Below are positions 26,616 through 35,031 of a stretch of DNA of 55,875 bases, piece after piece. The DNA lies in contig JAHDIE010000021.1 in NCBI GenBank assembly GCA_020630955.1, forward strand, positions 1 to 55,875, written 5' to 3'. The notes under the pieces were generated by a model. That model was not told the origin of the DNA, did no database searches, and worked only from the letters and a program-made list of their open reading frames with translations. The first letter of the stretch is position 1. Every line of letters starts with the position of its first letter. The position numbers were made by a program, and so were the translations under genes. Source of the stretch: Saprospiraceae bacterium. Its GTDB lineage: Bacteria > Bacteroidota > Bacteroidia > Chitinophagales > Saprospiraceae.

Positions 26616-29261
26616 TTATCTTACAAGAGTAATGGTGCCTACATATTTGACCTCATTGCCTTTTAAGTCTCTTATCAAGGCGTGATATGAATATACACCA
26701 ATCTCGCATGGACGTCCTCTAAAAGTTCCATCCCAACCAAGTGATGGGTGATTGATTGGAACATTTGTTAAGTAATCTATTCTATTACCTAGGCGATCAT
26801 ATATCGAAAGCTCTATAATAGAAACAAGATGGTTATTTCCAAATATTGTAAAACGATCATTTTCCCCATCTCCATTTGGAGAAAAAACAGATGGAGCAAA
26901 AATTTGCGCTTCTGAATTGATGTATATCATAAATGAACAGTCATGAGATTCATTACATTCATTTGTTGCTGTTATTACAACTTCTATGATTTTTGATTCA
27001 TGTAATAAATCAAGTCTATCGAAGTTTATTTGTTCGCTGTATTCAAAGTTTAAATTTGAGTTTGTGTTACTCACAATTTTTTCAAAATGAGCATTAAGAT
27101 CATCTTGTACAAATGGATCAGAAGTATCCAGATAAATGTCATCAGGACACATAACTTCAGGATAAGCGAAATCTGAAATCGTTATATGAACTTCACATTC
27201 TGAAATGTTTCCACACTGATCCACTGCCTGAAAATGCACTATTTGTTCTTCTTTGCATGAGCCATCAAATTCAGCATAATTAAAGTCATTACTAATAGTT
27301 ACCTCACTACACAAATCAACTGCAGTGAATTCGTTCAACCATGCTTCAAAATCAAAGGTTGGTAGTTCGAATGACATAATTGAAAATTCTTCAGGGCAAG
27401 AAATTTGTGGGCCTTGGTTATCTACAAGTATTATAGAAGAGCTTGAACTAAATTGCTCACCACAAGGATTTTGGTAATTAAAATTAACTTGTGTATGGTT
27501 TGTGCAATTTAATGGTTGGTTTATGTAATCATTATTTAATTCAAATTCTTGACCAAACTGATCAACAGCCCTAGCTTGTTTAAGCCATTGTTGAATTTCT
27601 ATTTGATTATTGATATTACACGAAATTTCTAGAGGATCTGGAACACTTATTTGAATTTCGCTTGCTATGATATTTATGCTTAATAAGCAAATTTCAGAAT
27701 TGCCACAAAGGTCAGTTGCTTCAAATTTTACAACTTTGGTATCAGCAATTCCGCAGGCATAATTCAATTCGGAAGGATTGAAATTATTAATTATTTCTGT
27801 CTCTGAACAATTATCGACGGCTTCAATTGACGCAAGCCAGTTCTCTATTTGTTCTAGTTTATTGTCATCGTATGCAGAAATATTGAGATGATTGTCACAA
27901 TTAATTATTGGAGCTTCGCTATCAATAATCGAGATTACTCCAGTACATGTCAGAATATTTCCACAATAATCATATGCTAAAAAATTGACTTCAAGTTCAT
28001 CTCCACAGTTATAGATTGTTTGAGACACGAAATCATTTTCTGCATCTAAAAATTTGCCTGTATTATCCTGTGCTCTAACATCATTGATCCAGGACCAAAT
28101 TGTCTGATCTATATTATTATCGTCACAATAGACTTCAAGGTTCTCAATACAAACAAGTTGAACTTCAGGGGCAGGTGCAATCGTTAGTTTGGCACTGCAT
28201 TGATCAGAATTTGAACATTGATCCAATGCGGTGAAATTTACATTGAAAATACTATTCTCCTCACACTCAATAGATGCTGTATTGAGATCAAAGTCGTTGA
28301 TTACATAGGCTCCACTACAATTATCCGATGCTGTTGCAGAATTTAACCATGCTTCTATATTGTTTAGATTTTCTCCTGGAACAAAATCCAAAGTAACATC
28401 TGCTGGGCAGTATAATATTGGTGTACTGATATCAGCAATTAAAATATCCGCAGTGCAGTCCGTTGTATTATCACATTGATCTCTTGTGAAGAACCTAACA
28501 GTTAATATGTCTTCACAAAAAGTGTTCTGCGCATTATTATAATTGTTGGTAACGTTCAGTTGGTTGTTTATTCCATCATAAGCTGAAACAGATGACAACC
28601 AATTTTGTATTAATTGATCGTTGTTGGGATTGCCGCATTCCAGATATAAATCAGAAGGGCAATATAAATTCAAACCTTGACTCATCCCACAGCAAATTGG
28701 AATTTCAGCGACGTCTTCGGCGGTACAACCTACAGCATCCGTAATGGTAACTTTATATATTCCTGGGCTAACCTCTAGTAGATTTTGGTTAGTTGAAGAA
28801 TAATTATTGGGACCTTCCCAATAATAGCTAAAAGGTGCGATCCCGTTTTCAACTTCAAGATCGATGTCTCCTGAAACACTTTGCTCATGACAGGTTATTC
28901 CAATTCCAGCAATTTCTACTTGTGGTCCATTGGTCAATTGAACTGTATATGGAAGTACACAGGCCAAACCATCAGTAACTCTAATAGAGTAATCACCAAT
29001 CCCTAAGTTTACGAATATGCTATCTTCTTGATAAGTTAATCCATTATCTATAGAGTAAAATATATGATCACTACCTCTAGCATAAATTGTTACAGAACCA
29101 TTATCTAATCCACATCGAGGTTGAATTTGAGTTATTGAATCAACAATAATAGGTCCAACTGCAGGTAATGACTCAGCATAAGAAAGGGCTGTTGTGCATA
29201 GCAATACACATGAGAATAGAAGGTTGGTTAGGGTGTTAAATCTGTTTTGTTTCATTTGCAT
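26616..29261 (-). CDS. T9SS type B sorted protein with alternating HYR-like repeats
   Basis: The 881-aa protein has a signal peptide (ends LSYAES) and two N-terminal beta domains (SprB-like IDLEVENGIAPFSYYW and VTDAVGCTAED near 140-185). About seven Cys-rich HYR-like repeats fill 200-780, and the C-terminal 90 residues are a gliding-motility-associated, T9SS type B sorting domain (PSVFSPNGDGENDRF, IYDRLGNRI, GWDGTFRG, GVYSYHALI). Repeats alternate between a form with DNCS and one without. It is exported to the surface and probably acts as an adhesin or structural protein. It is flanked by the two TPR paralogues. MKQ at 29255 is an alternative start. Confidence 0.9.
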   Translation of the reverse strand: MQMKQNRFNTLTNLLFSCVLLCTTALSYAESLPAVGPIIVDSITQIQPRCGLDNGSVTIYARGSDHIFYSIDNGLTYQEDSIFVNLGIGDYSIRVTDGLACVLPYTVQLTNGPQVEIAGIGITCHEQSVSGDIDLEVENGIAPFSYYWEGPNNYSSTNQNLLEVSPGIYKVTITDAVGCTAEDVAEIPICCGMSQGLNLYCPSDLYLECGNPNNDQLIQNWLSSVSAYDGINNQLNVTNNYNNAQNTFCEDILTVRFFTRDQCDNTTDCTADILIADISTPILYCPADVTLDFVPGENLNNIEAWLNSATASDNCSGAYVINDFDLNTASIECEENSIFNVNFTALDQCSNSDQCSAKLTIAPAPEVQLVCIENLEVYCDDNNIDQTIWSWINDVRAQDNTGKFLDAENDFVSQTIYNCGDELEVNFLAYDYCGNILTCTGVISIIDSEAPIINCDNHLNISAYDDNKLEQIENWLASIEAVDNCSETEIINNFNPSELNYACGIADTKVVKFEATDLCGNSEICLLSINIIASEIQISVPDPLEISCNINNQIEIQQWLKQARAVDQFGQEFELNNDYINQPLNCTNHTQVNFNYQNPCGEQFSSSSSIILVDNQGPQISCPEEFSIMSFELPTFDFEAWLNEFTAVDLCSEVTISNDFNYAEFDGSCKEEQIVHFQAVDQCGNISECEVHITISDFAYPEVMCPDDIYLDTSDPFVQDDLNAHFEKIVSNTNSNLNFEYSEQINFDRLDLLHESKIIEVVITATNECNESHDCSFMIYINSEAQIFAPSVFSPNGDGENDRFTIFGNNHLVSIIELSIYDRLGNRIDYLTNVPINHPSLGWDGTFRGRPCEIGVYSYHALIRDLKGNEVKYVGTITLVR

Positions 29262-29293
29262 TTAGGTGCAAATCAAAATAGGATGTCCGAAAT

Positions 29294-29329
29294 TAAAAAA
29301 AGTGCCTTGTCTTTGCAAACAAGGCACTT
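29294..29329 (-). terminator. Terminator of the purH-coaX-OMP-TPR unit
   Basis: A perfect 11-bp stem (AAGTGCCTTGT/ACAAGGCACTT, 8-base loop) is followed on the minus strand by a run of seven T. It lies 37 bases after the TPR gene stop. Confidence 0.9.
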
Positions 29330-29365
29330 CCCTTAACACATATTTAATGCTATTATATCAAAATT

Positions 29366-30781
29366 TTAGTTATATCTAACTTTCACACTTTCACCTATCC
29401 AGCATCCTACAGTAACAGTTTGACCAGCGGTTACGCTTCTCATAAATCCTTCTTCTTGTGCTGGTAGAGAGCCTCGGTATCTGGATATCCTAGAGTTGGC
29501 CTCATCGCTAACAGAAGAATCGATGGTTTTTGCATAGGAATATTTATCTATAGCAGCAATAATTGCCAGTCTTTGATTCCAAGAATCTCCACAATTTTTT
29601 GCAGATTTTCCATACATGTCACCAATCAACATATAAGGTCTTCCCCAATTTGGTTTTAAACTTGCAGCTTCTTTGGCAAGTCTTCTTGCCTCACCGTATT
29701 GTGCTAGTTTTCTAAATTTGATAGATGCCAAACCTAAAAGATAATTGGCTTTTTTATTAGGATCAGTTTCAGCATTGATTGCCTCTTGATATTTGTTGGC
29801 AGCCCCTTCAAAGTCTCCATCATCGTACATTTTTTTTGCTAAAACTGCTGGGTTGTTGGCCTCAAATTCAGCTTGTTTTTGAGCATTCACCTTAGCAGCA
29901 TAGGTTTGCCATACTTTGTCGATTTCTTGAACCATAGGATCATCATCTGGGCATCCTCTTCTTTTCAACCTTACCAAAACTGATTTAATTACATCTGGAT
30001 TTGAAGGGTCATCTTGATATTCTTCATTGAGGATGGGTTTGAAGTATTCACAATCAAAAATATCCTTTTCTATTGCTCTATACTGAGCTTGAGCTGCTTG
30101 CCATGCTTGCTCATATGAGGCACTCAAGGCTTCATTGTTGATTACATTAAATTGGGCAATTTCTTCCATTTTTTTATAGTATGCCAATGCTTGGTCCTTG
30201 TCCATTTTCCCCTTTTGGAATTGCCAAACAACAATTCTAGAAAGTGGATCAAATACTATGTATTCAGTATCGTTTCCAGAGGAAGCAAAAGTCTTATCAA
30301 TGATATCAAGGTTTTTACTGTATGGGGCATTTAATGAGTAGAACATTTCATAAGCCCTTCTTCCTTGTAAGTAGCCTATTCTTTTTTGGTAGCATTCGTC
30401 AGTGTCCCCACATTTTAGACTTATGCTTTTACTATTATAACAAGCAATTGCTTTTTCATAAAGATCATCAATCGTTGCTACATATTCGGCTTTTTTCGCC
30501 TCATCTGTTTCATTTTTAAATAAGTTGACATAAAGTGCAACGCCATCTGTGTAGTGGTAATCTCTTTTACCATCTGCTGCGGGTGCGATTCCATATGCAA
30601 TTTGCCAATATTCCATTGCAGTTGTGAAATCTTTTCCTTTAAGTGCTTGTCGATAGATAGAGTGTGCTTCTTCGCCTTCTTCCTGTTTAGGGCTCCCTTC
30701 CCAGGACTCACATTGTGCAAATGCATTGGTGCCAAAAAAAAGCATCAACAAAGCCATTCCGATTTTTGAAGTAATACTCAT
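29366..30781 (-). CDS. Periplasmic TPR protein, paralogue of the gene at 25063
   Basis: The start is set at 30781 (MSITSKIGMALL), which gives a proper signal peptide ending TNAFAQ; upstream in-frame starts reach into the preceding gene. The 471-aa product carries YRQALKGKDFTTAMEYW, AYGIAPAADGK, TDGVALYVNLF, then KMYDDGDFEGAANKYQEAI, ARRLAKEAASLKPNWGRPYMLIGDMYG and a final CWIGESVKVR, matching its paralogue motif by motif. It differs in being soluble, not lipid-anchored. It is the last gene of the unit containing coaX and an outer membrane protein, 16 bases behind the latter. Function unknown. Confidence 0.85.
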   Translation of the reverse strand: MSITSKIGMALLMLFFGTNAFAQCESWEGSPKQEEGEEAHSIYRQALKGKDFTTAMEYWQIAYGIAPAADGKRDYHYTDGVALYVNLFKNETDEAKKAEYVATIDDLYEKAIACYNSKSISLKCGDTDECYQKRIGYLQGRRAYEMFYSLNAPYSKNLDIIDKTFASSGNDTEYIVFDPLSRIVVWQFQKGKMDKDQALAYYKKMEEIAQFNVINNEALSASYEQAWQAAQAQYRAIEKDIFDCEYFKPILNEEYQDDPSNPDVIKSVLVRLKRRGCPDDDPMVQEIDKVWQTYAAKVNAQKQAEFEANNPAVLAKKMYDDGDFEGAANKYQEAINAETDPNKKANYLLGLASIKFRKLAQYGEARRLAKEAASLKPNWGRPYMLIGDMYGKSAKNCGDSWNQRLAIIAAIDKYSYAKTIDSSVSDEANSRISRYRGSLPAQEEGFMRSVTAGQTVTVGCWIGESVKVRYN

Positions 30782-30797
30782 GGTTAGTGTATTTATA

Positions 30798-32162
30798 TTA
30801 ATTATATTTTCTTTTAATAAACCATTCATTTGAATTGAATGTAAAGCCAAAGTTTAATCTAAGGTATCTTTCCTCAATTGCCGTTTCCAAACCTCTAGCC
30901 CCTAGTGTCGCTCCAATATTCGCATTAGAAACTTTCCTGCTATTTACAAATGGTAAACCTAATCCAAAAGTAAAGCCAAATGCATCTACATCTTGGCCGT
31001 CAACTGTAAATGGCTCTTTGTTGTAAAATACTCCCGCCTTATATTGAATTCTTTCAAAGTAATTAAGGGAATAAACAGGTTTAGGAGTGTAAAATCCACC
31101 TACAGAAAGTTTGAATGCATCTTGAAGATCTATTGGATTCTCCTCATTTGTATAATTGCTCCAGCCCTGTAACTCATAATTGAATCCGATTCCCCAAATA
31201 TCAGCTGAATTGTACATGACACCAATACCTAATTTACTAGGTAATTTTCCCGAACCTTCTCTTTCAAAAACGTGGATAATGGTATCGATAGGAGTATCAA
31301 ATACTGGAAGCTCATTTCTAATCGCTAAAAATAATTCGTCTGTAGAGCTTTTGAAATTGGTTGAACTATTTCCATAGATTCCAAATGTCAGCGACTTCGG
31401 ACTTTCATTATCTTTAACTTCTTCTTTGTTAAGTATCAATTCGTATTGAAAGCCCACATTATATACAAATCCTGTAATATGTGTATTTACTCTTTCATAG
31501 TTATTGTAAGGATTCACAAGATTGGTAAATGTCACAGTTTTATTGGTGCCTATTTTCCCAAATAGATATCCAATATTAAAACCTGCTGAGAAGTTCTTTA
31601 CCTTGAGTCCAGTTCCCCACATTGCATTGTAGGTGCCTCCATTTCCAATGTAATTTCTTTCTATACCATGGATAGGGTCAACTGAATCGATGGTAAGAAT
31701 ATCATAACCAACAGTAGTGAACGGTTGGAGAGATACGCTCATTCCAAATTTATATTTTCGATCTACACGATCCAAAAGATCATTGATTGGATTTGAAAGA
31801 GGAAAAGCCAAGCTGAAATAAGAAAGACTTCCATTCCAACTATTGTAATTTATTGAACCTTCTGTAAGTCTATTGTTTTTGGCATGGACACCGACTTCAA
31901 AGCTGGTTGCTTGAAGATATGGCAACGATGCAGGGTTCAGAATATTAACATTGTATTTATCATGATAAGCAGCTGTTAGGCTACCCAAGTTAAATACGGC
32001 GCTATGATTTTGATCTACAATATCGCCCAAACCAAATCGAGAATATGGAGAATTGTCTGATGGTCTTTCTAATCTGGAAAACGGGTCTCCAGTTTGCACT
32101 ATTTGCCCGATTGATAATGCGGGTAAAAGCAAGAAAAATATTTTAAGAATGTTCTTTTTGAT
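30798..32162 (-). CDS. Outer membrane beta-barrel protein, probable ATC start
   Basis: The mature protein of about 435 aa is rich in amphipathic strands, with SPYSRFGLGD near the N-terminus, NILNPASLPYL and strand-turn repeats to the C-terminus. This is a FadL/OmpP1-like Bacteroidota family often found next to coaX. The first standard start is TTG at 32132, but this would cut the signal peptide. Reading from ATC at 32162 gives IKKNILKIFFLLLPALSIGQ, a complete signal peptide, with a stop just upstream. From there it overlaps the coaX 3' end by 20 bases. Substrate unknown. Confidence 0.78.
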   Translation of the reverse strand: MKKNILKIFFLLLPALSIGQIVQTGDPFSRLERPSDNSPYSRFGLGDIVDQNHSAVFNLGSLTAAYHDKYNVNILNPASLPYLQATSFEVGVHAKNNRLTEGSINYNSWNGSLSYFSLAFPLSNPINDLLDRVDRKYKFGMSVSLQPFTTVGYDILTIDSVDPIHGIERNYIGNGGTYNAMWGTGLKVKNFSAGFNIGYLFGKIGTNKTVTFTNLVNPYNNYERVNTHITGFVYNVGFQYELILNKEEVKDNESPKSLTFGIYGNSSTNFKSSTDELFLAIRNELPVFDTPIDTIIHVFEREGSGKLPSKLGIGVMYNSADIWGIGFNYELQGWSNYTNEENPIDLQDAFKLSVGGFYTPKPVYSLNYFERIQYKAGVFYNKEPFTVDGQDVDAFGFTFGLGLPFVNSRKVSNANIGATLGARGLETAIEERYLRLNFGFTFNSNEWFIKRKYN

Positions 32163-32871
32163 AGTCTGCTATTTTATTCAATCCTTTCAATACGATATAG
32201 GAGTCCACAAATATCTTAGATTTAACGATTTCTCCAAAGAATGATGCTCCTCCACCGGTTAAAATAACGTTAATTGGGCCCTTTTCAGCTCTTAAATGAC
32301 GTATAAAGGACTCTATTTCAAATACTACGCCTAAAACTGCACCATTATTCATTGCTTCTTCAGTTGATAATCCTAATAGATTCTTTGGTTCTTTCTGTCT
32401 TATTGATGGTAATGCAGCTGTAAAATGGTGCATGGCTTTTAATCTTAATTCGACTCCAGGTGCTATATTCCCACCATAATAGATTCCGTTTTTATCAATA
32501 AAATCGAATTTCACGCAAGTGCCTATGTCTATGACCGCATTATTTTTAGTAGGAAAGCTTGCATATGCTCCGATGGCAGCAGCCAATCTATCTCGGCCTA
32601 GTGTTTTAGGAGTTTTGTATTTGTTGTTAATTGGAAGCTTTGTTTTGTGAGTAAGCTCTATGCATTTCTTGGTTCTATTAAGAAAGTCATAGTATCGTGG
32701 AAGAGATTTTTTAACCGTTGAAATGATGCAAGTATTTGTTGCAAACTTTTTCTCCAGTTTCTTAAAATCAGATACTAGCCATTTTTTTTGCGATTTAAAA
32801 TGTATCATCTGACTTTCGTCAAATATGGCCACTTTGGTAAATGTGTTTCCTATGTCAATGCAAAGATTCAA
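32143..32871 (-). CDS. coaX: Type III pantothenate kinase
   Basis: The 242-aa protein carries the CoaX motifs: N-terminal phosphate loop CIDIGNTFTKVAIF, LGRDRLAAAIGAY near 91, VIDIGTCVKFDFID near 115, GGNIAPGVELRLKAMH near 133 and ILTGGGASFF near 204. It phosphorylates pantothenate, the first step of coenzyme A synthesis, in the cytoplasm. It starts two bases after the purH stop and overlaps the following outer membrane protein gene, so it sits inside a minus-strand operon. Confidence 0.95.
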   Translation of the reverse strand: MNLCIDIGNTFTKVAIFDESQMIHFKSQKKWLVSDFKKLEKKFATNTCIISTVKKSLPRYYDFLNRTKKCIELTHKTKLPINNKYKTPKTLGRDRLAAAIGAYASFPTKNNAVIDIGTCVKFDFIDKNGIYYGGNIAPGVELRLKAMHHFTAALPSIRQKEPKNLLGLSTEEAMNNGAVLGVVFEIESFIRHLRAEKGPINVILTGGGASFFGEIVKSKIFVDSYIVLKGLNKIADYQKEHS

Positions 32872-32873
32872 GT

Positions 32874-34400
32874 TTAATGCTTAAAATGTCTAGTTCCAGT
32901 AAATACCATGGGCAAATTGTGTTCATCACAAAATTCTATGCTTTTTTTGTCTTTGATAGAACCACCTGGTTGAATGACTGCTTTAACTCCTGCTTTGTGT
33001 CCTAATTCAACACAATCAGGAAAGGGAAAGAATGCGTCTGAAGCCATAACACAACCTTCTAAATCAAAACCCATTCTATTGGCTTTGTCAATGGCTTGGT
33101 TACAGGCATCTACTCTTGATGTCTGTCCACAACCCATGCCTAATAACTGCTTGTTTCTAGCAAGTACAATTGTATTTGATTTTAGATGCTTGGCAACTTT
33201 ACTTGCAAATTCTAAATCTGAAAGTTGACTTTCACTTGGTTTTGCTTTGGTAACGACTTTCATATCTGCAGCATGATCAGCCTTTAAATCTGTATCTTGA
33301 ACAATTACTCCATTCAGAATAGACTTTATGCTTTTTGGCTGTCGTTGGTAATGATTGATTTCCATTAGCACACGTTTTTCTTTTTTTGAAAGAAGATCAT
33401 AGGCTGCTTGATCAAAATCAGGAGCAATAAGTACCTCATAAAAGATTTTGTCAATTTCTTTTGCGGTTTCAAGATCAATAGTGCTATTGGAAATTAGAAT
33501 TCCACCAAATGCAGAAATTGGATCACCAGCAAGCGCATCTTTCCATGCTTCTAAAACCGTAGATCTTGTTGCAAGTCCACAAGCATTGGTGTGTTTTAAA
33601 ATAGCAAAGGTACTTTTTTCGTCTTCAAATTCTGCCATTAATTGAACAGCGGCATCAACATCCACTAAATTATTGAAAGAGAGCGATTTCCCAGCTCTTT
33701 TGTTGAACATAGCGTTCATTTCTCCAAAATAGATTCCTTGCTGATGTGGATTCTCACCATATCTTAGAACTTGAGGATCTTTAAAGCTAATTTTTAATGG
33801 TCTATCGCTTTCCTCTTCGCTAGCCATATAGTTAAAGATGGCTGTATCGTAGTGAGATGAAATGTCAAAGGCTTTTGATGCAAGTCTTTTTCTTTGCGAT
33901 AGATCTGTTTCACTATTTGATTCTGAAAGTATTTTTTCTAGGTCAGCGTATTGGTCTTTTGATGGTATTACAACAACATCTCTGAAATTTTTTGCCGCTG
34001 CTCGAATTAAAGATATTCCTCCAATGTCAATTTTTTCAATAATGGCAGATTCATCGTCGGTATTTGCCAAAGTTTTTTCAAATGGATACAGATCTACTAC
34101 AACCAGATCCATTTCTGGAATATTATATTTTTCAATTTCTGTTAGATGCTCCTCTGATCTCATTGCAAGGATACCTCCAAAAACAGCAGGGTGCAAGGTC
34201 TTAACTCTTCCACCTAAGATGGACGGGTAACCTGTGATGTCTTCGACTTTCGTTAGTTGATCTATTTTCCCTTCTAGGAAGCTATAGGTGCCACCAGTGG
34301 AGTAAACATGAATATTATTTTTGTTTAACAATGGAATGATATTATCAAGTCCATCTTTATCAAAAACTGAAATAAGTGCGGAGGATATTTTTTTGCTCAA
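32874..34400 (-). CDS. purH: Bifunctional AICAR formyltransferase/IMP cyclohydrolase, TTG start
   Basis: The 508-aa protein has an MGS-like IMP cyclohydrolase domain (about 1-145: SVFDKDGLD, STGGTYSFL, LGGRVKTLHPAVFGG, LYPFEKT) and an AICAR transformylase domain (about 195-508: RYGENPHQ, SFNNLVDVDAA, ILKHTNACGLA, DPISAFGGI, GMGCGQTSRVDA, FFPFPDCVE). It catalyses the last two steps of purine synthesis. TTG at 34400 is the only start preserving the conserved N-terminus. It heads the unit with coaX. Confidence 0.96.
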   Translation of the reverse strand: MSKKISSALISVFDKDGLDNIIPLLNKNNIHVYSTGGTYSFLEGKIDQLTKVEDITGYPSILGGRVKTLHPAVFGGILAMRSEEHLTEIEKYNIPEMDLVVVDLYPFEKTLANTDDESAIIEKIDIGGISLIRAAAKNFRDVVVIPSKDQYADLEKILSESNSETDLSQRKRLASKAFDISSHYDTAIFNYMASEEESDRPLKISFKDPQVLRYGENPHQQGIYFGEMNAMFNKRAGKSLSFNNLVDVDAAVQLMAEFEDEKSTFAILKHTNACGLATRSTVLEAWKDALAGDPISAFGGILISNSTIDLETAKEIDKIFYEVLIAPDFDQAAYDLLSKKEKRVLMEINHYQRQPKSIKSILNGVIVQDTDLKADHAADMKVVTKAKPSESQLSDLEFASKVAKHLKSNTIVLARNKQLLGMGCGQTSRVDACNQAIDKANRMGFDLEGCVMASDAFFPFPDCVELGHKAGVKAVIQPGGSIKDKKSIEFCDEHNLPMVFTGTRHFKH

Positions 34401-34422
34401 GGTTGTGTTTTTTAGCTTGCCG

Positions 34423-34430
34423 CAAATGTA
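34423..34430 (-). promoter_or_regulatory. -7 element upstream of purH
   Basis: On the minus strand TACATTTG fits TAnnTTTG and lies 22 bases before the purH start. No convincing -33 element was found. Confidence 0.4.
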
Positions 34431-34594
34431 TTTATTTATCTATGAAAAGTTGAATTATATAAAACGAATAATCCCCGTTTTTTGGGCAATTTGTAATGAT
34501 TTTTTGAAAATTGATAAAACTTTTGACCAGGATAGATCCCAATTAAGGATGATGTCTTTTTTTTATATTGTAAAAGGTTCATGATAGTGTTAAA

Positions 34595-35008
34595 TTATAC
34601 GTCTAACTTTGGTTTTTGTCGGGACCTTTTAAGTTCTGATCTTTTTCGTTTGTTGTGCAGTTTCTTCTCTTTTTCAGCTTGGCTGATTTTTTTTGGTTTT
34701 CTCTTTTTTTGAACTTCCAGTGATTTCTTGATAAGCTTTATAAAATTCTTAGTCAGCCTTTCTTTGTTTTTCAATTGGGATCTAGTTGCTTGACAATACA
34801 TGCTGATTTCAGTTCCTTTAGAAAGTCTACTCTTAAGTTTCTTTTTGAGTAATGATTTTTCATCATTAGAAAGTGTTGAAGAAGCATCTATGTCCAATTT
34901 GACAATTACTTTTGTTTCCACCTTATTGACATGTTGTCCGCCACTTCCACTAGATCGAGTGGTAGAGTATTTAAATTCTTTTTCAAGTTGTTCCCAGTTG
35001 ATTTCCAT
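34595..35008 (-). CDS. arfB: Alternative ribosome-rescue factor ArfB (peptidyl-tRNA hydrolase)
   Basis: The 137-aa protein has the release-factor GGQ motif in RSSGSGGQHVNKVETKV (near residues 18-35). It lacks the codon-recognition domains of RF1/RF2 and ends in a strongly basic tail rich in KKRK and RSRQKPK, which in ArfB inserts into the empty mRNA channel. It frees stalled ribosomes by hydrolysing peptidyl-tRNA. It lies 23 bases after the UbiD gene on the same strand. Confidence 0.92.
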   Translation of the reverse strand: MEINWEQLEKEFKYSTTRSSGSGGQHVNKVETKVIVKLDIDASSTLSNDEKSLLKKKLKSRLSKGTEISMYCQATRSQLKNKERLTKNFIKLIKKSLEVQKKRKPKKISQAEKEKKLHNKRKRSELKRSRQKPKLDV

Positions 35009-35031
35009 TTAATTTGTAGGGCTATGTTTGG

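Noticed and set aside
30782-30850. N-terminal extension of the TPR protein at 29366
   Set aside because: The extension overlaps the end of the outer membrane protein gene and would bury a good signal peptide.
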